A DNA stretch of 7,069 nt from an uncultured Endomicrobiia bacterium (lineage in GTDB: Bacteria > Elusimicrobiota > Endomicrobiia > Endomicrobiales > Endomicrobiaceae). The stretch spans positions 1-7,069 of the forward strand of contig CAJOOL010000042.1 in NCBI GenBank assembly GCA_905236115.1, given 5' to 3'. Below are positions 5,058-7,069 of the stretch, one piece after another; the stretch's first letter is position 1; every line of letters starts with the position of its first letter. Both the position numbers and the translations under genes were made by a program. Below the pieces are notes generated by a model. That model was given only the letters and a program-made list of their open reading frames with translations. It ran no database searches and had not been told where the DNA came from.

Positions 5058-6425
5058 CTATTTCTTTCTTATTTTCGTTATCTGTCTTGCCCGTGCTATC
5101 GTCAGCTGATTAGGCTGAACGTCATCGGTAATTGTAGAACCTGCCGCTATAAGAACTTTCTTACCTATATTGACCGGTGCAACAAGATTTACGTTGGAAC
5201 CGACAAAAACATCATCGTTTATTATCGTCTTGAATTTATTTTTTCCGTCATAATTACATGTAATGGTGCCTGCACCTATATTAACATTTTTGCCGACTTG
5301 TGCGTCGCCTATATAAGATAAATGATTTACTTTTGAACCGATACCGACAACGGACTTTTTAACTTCGCTGAAGTTTCCCACTTTGACATTTTCTTTCAGA
5401 ATGCTCTCCGGGCGGATATGGGAATAAGGACCGATTTTAACATTTTTATTTATTTCGGAATTTTCCACACAGGAATAAATGATTGAAACATCGTCGGAAA
5501 TTTTGGAATTTATGATTGTTGTATCCGGGCCTATTATACAGTTTCGGCCGATTTTTGTTCTACCCTCAATGTGGGTATTGGGCTTGATTATTGTGTCCTG
5601 TCCGATAACGACATCGGCATCTATGTAGGTGGTTGAGGGATCCGTTATTGTTACACCGCTTTCAAACAGCTCATCTATCTTTCTGAACCTTAAAATCATT
5701 TCCGCTTCGGCCAGCTGACTTCTGTCGTTTACTCCGAGAATTTCTTCTTCATCAGCAATATCCACCGCACCCGTTTTGTAACCGTCTTTATTTAATATGG
5801 AAATGACATCGGTAAGGTAATATTCTTTTTTGCTGTTGTTGTTATCAACTTTTTTTAATGCTTTCCAGAGAGTTTTAAGATTGAAACAATATATTCCGCT
5901 GTTGATTTCATTTATTTTTTTCTGTTCTTCGGATGCGGATTTTTCTTCAACAATTTCGGTAAAAGTTCCGTCGGAAGTTCTGACTATTCTGCCGTAACCG
6001 AAAGGATTTTCCACACAGCCGGAAAGGACTGTCGCATCGTTTTTATTTTTGGTATGATACTTCAATAAATTTTTTATTGTTTCGGGCTTTACCAAAGGCG
6101 TATCGCCGCACATCACTATGAGATTTCCGTCGTTATTTTTCAGCTTGCTTTCAGACTGAAGCAATGCATGTGCCGAGCCGAGCCTTTCTTTCTGAAAGAC
6201 ATAATCGGTATTCTTATAATTATTAATATGCTCGGTTACTTTATCGGCACCGTTACCGACGACTACCGTGAGCTTTTCAAACTTGGCGGCACTATTCATA
6301 CATTCCAGCACGCAGGAAAGAAGCTCCTTTCCGCAGATTTTATGAAGTACTTTCGGCAGGGCAGACTTCATTCTGGTTCCCTGTCCGGCAGCAAGAATAA
6401 CACCGTAAAGTTTGTTTGTGTTCAT
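5058..6425 (-). CDS. glmU: Bifunctional GlmU: uridyltransferase / GlcN-1-P acetyltransferase
   Basis: A 455-residue cytosolic enzyme of normal length that acetylates glucosamine-1-phosphate and then joins it to UTP, giving UDP-GlcNAc for peptidoglycan and lipopolysaccharide. The N-terminal nucleotidyltransferase domain (about 5-235) has LAAGQGTRMKSALPKVLH (11-28) and metal-binding GDTP (107-110). From about 260 a left-handed beta-helix of hexapeptide repeats follows (IGQDTI, IGRNCI, VKVGNF, VNIGAG and others) with the acetyltransferase residues: IRPES (337-341), His367 in NHLSYIGD (catalytic base by alignment with E. coli His363) and CNYDG (390-394). Both active sites look intact. The ribosome site is weak (only GAG ahead of the ATG). 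A promoter lies in the 82-base gap after ybaK. Confidence 0.98.
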   Translation of the reverse strand: MNTNKLYGVILAAGQGTRMKSALPKVLHKICGKELLSCVLECMNSAAKFEKLTVVVGNGADKVTEHINNYKNTDYVFQKERLGSAHALLQSESKLKNNDGNLIVMCGDTPLVKPETIKNLLKYHTKNKNDATVLSGCVENPFGYGRIVRTSDGTFTEIVEEKSASEEQKKINEINSGIYCFNLKTLWKALKKVDNNNSKKEYYLTDVISILNKDGYKTGAVDIADEEEILGVNDRSQLAEAEMILRFRKIDELFESGVTITDPSTTYIDADVVIGQDTIIKPNTHIEGRTKIGRNCIIGPDTTIINSKISDDVSIIYSCVENSEINKNVKIGPYSHIRPESILKENVKVGNFSEVKKSVVGIGSKVNHLSYIGDAQVGKNVNIGAGTITCNYDGKNKFKTIINDDVFVGSNVNLVAPVNIGKKVLIAAGSTITDDVQPNQLTIARARQITKIRKK

Positions 6426-6455
6426 AAATTAATTCTCATTATATATGACTTTCTC

Positions 6456-6502
6456 ATTGTATCTAATCGGTGAATTTTATCAAATTATAATATCTTTTTC
6501 AA
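6456..6502 (-). promoter_or_regulatory. glmU promoter, possibly two overlapping
   Basis: Minus strand P1: TTGAAA (6502-6497), 17 bases, TAAAAT (6479-6474), with a TGA extension before the -10. P2 overlaps it: TTGATA (6483-6478), 16 bases, TACAAT (6461-6456). P1 would begin near 6467, about 40 bases before the glmU start. The region begins just after the ybaK stop, so glmU can be expressed without ybaK. Confidence 0.6.
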
Positions 6503-6507
6503 CTTTT

Positions 6508-6975
6508 TTAGAGAGTAATATCCGACAGTGTAAACGGTAAGGCTTTTGCAAGGTCTGAAAGGGTGGTTTGGATTTGACATCCGATTTTGCCTGCACTGAA
6601 AATTATCATGGGCTGATTTTGTGCGGAAATATCTATAACGGTGGTAAAAAATTTCTTCATTCCCAGCGGAGAACATCCTCCGTGGACATATCCCGTCAAG
6701 CCGAACAAATCTTTCTGTTTCAACATTTCAACGGATTTTTCACCCACCGAAGATGCGGCTTTTTTTAAATCCAGTTCGGCGGCCACCGGGACCAAAAAGA
6801 CATAATGAGTTTTACTTTTGGCAACGGTTACAAGCGTTTTAAAAACATAATCGGGATTTTGGTTTAGAATTTTCGCCACTTCAGTCCCGCTTACGGCACT
6901 GGAGTTATCATACTCGTAAGTTTTATATTCTATATTGTGTTTATCAAGAATACGCATTGCGTTTGTTTTTATCAT
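6508..6975 (-). CDS. ybaK: YbaK/EbsC-type Cys-tRNA(Pro) deacylase
   Basis: A 155-residue stand-alone editing enzyme of the YbaK/EbsC family. It hydrolyses Cys-tRNA(Pro) formed by mistake by prolyl-tRNA synthetase, and acts in trans in the cytosol. It aligns along its full length with E. coli YbaK as I recall it: the N-terminal IEYKTYEYD stretch, the conserved Lys46 in VFKTLVTV, PVAAELDLKKAA (63-74), and the substrate-pocket signature GYVHGGCSPLGMKK (95-108), then TTVIDISAQ. The start at 6975 matches the family N-terminus; the ribosome site is poor. A second ATG six codons in has no better site. The 82-base gap to glmU holds the glmU promoter, so the two are neighbours rather than a strict operon. 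Confidence 0.93.
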   Translation of the reverse strand: MIKTNAMRILDKHNIEYKTYEYDNSSAVSGTEVAKILNQNPDYVFKTLVTVAKSKTHYVFLVPVAAELDLKKAASSVGEKSVEMLKQKDLFGLTGYVHGGCSPLGMKKFFTTVIDISAQNQPMIIFSAGKIGCQIQTTLSDLAKALPFTLSDITL

Positions 6976-6983
6976 TGGTTTAC

Positions 6984-7053
6984 TTTAGGAAACGTTAATT
7001 AATATTTAACTTCTTAAGGAAATGCTTATTCAGTGTTTCCTAAATTTTATCAA
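6984..7053 (-). promoter_or_regulatory. ybaK promoter region with inverted repeat
   Basis: A perfect 10-bp inverted repeat, TTTAGGAAAC (6984-6993) and GTTTCCTAAA (7035-7044), frames the region upstream of ybaK, with a partial third copy (AAGGAAAT) near 7017-7024. On the minus strand a promoter can be read as TTGATA (7053-7048), 17 bases, AATAAG (7030-7025), or as an extended -10 TGATAAAAT ending at 7044 with its -35 beyond the window. Either way one repeat arm would overlap RNA polymerase contacts, as an operator would. No regulator is identified. Confidence 0.4.
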
Positions 7054-7069
7054 ATTAAAACCTGCACGG

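Noticed and set aside
1..7069. CRISPR array, tRNA or rRNA gene, insertion sequence with transposase
   Set aside because: I saw no regularly spaced repeats, no tRNA-like cloverleaf or rRNA sequence, and no transposase in any frame.

Overview
This is an AT-rich bacterial chromosomal segment in which nearly all recognisable genes lie on the minus strand. Read in the direction of transcription (right to left), it has a housekeeping block (ybaK, glmU, prs, rplY), then an intergenic stretch rich in RNA structure, then a short accessory block (a small secreted protein, a truncated GDT1-type membrane protein, and a hipBA toxin-antitoxin module). Shine-Dalgarno sites are strong and promoters look like sigma-70. 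The exported protein has a Sec signal peptide. The taxon cannot be fixed from this sequence; an AT-rich host-associated lineage such as Elusimicrobiota/Endomicrobium would fit, but that is a guess.

Right part (about 3230-7069): ybaK (Cys-tRNA(Pro) deacylase), glmU (UDP-GlcNAc synthesis), prs (PRPP synthase) and rplY (ribosomal protein L25, long CTC/TL5 form) follow one another on the minus strand. The order glmU-prs-rplY is common in bacteria. The pth gene that often follows rplY is not in the window. glmU has a good promoter in the gap after ybaK. The prs-rplY gap and the region after rplY each carry a copy of a composite repeat: a hairpin with AAAAATCGC arms plus a 21-base AT-rich block.

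Middle part (about 2400-3230): a perfect-spacing plus-strand promoter drives a strongly structured RNA of about 220 nt that ends in a 17-bp terminator stem and a T-run. Competing pairings inside it give it the layout of an attenuator or riboswitch, and I recognise no known class. Beyond its terminator is only a possible 37-residue protein, then a bidirectional terminator-like hairpin, then a 108-base imperfect palindrome touching the rplY stop.

Left part (1-2400): a small secreted protein and a GDT1/UPF0016 protein are spaced 2 bases apart. The GDT1 protein lacks its last membrane segment and stops just before the hipBA locus, which suggests that the toxin-antitoxin module arrived by an event that removed its 3' end. 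HipB and HipA overlap by 4 bases, have their own promoter with a nearby palindrome, and end at a strong terminator near base 31.
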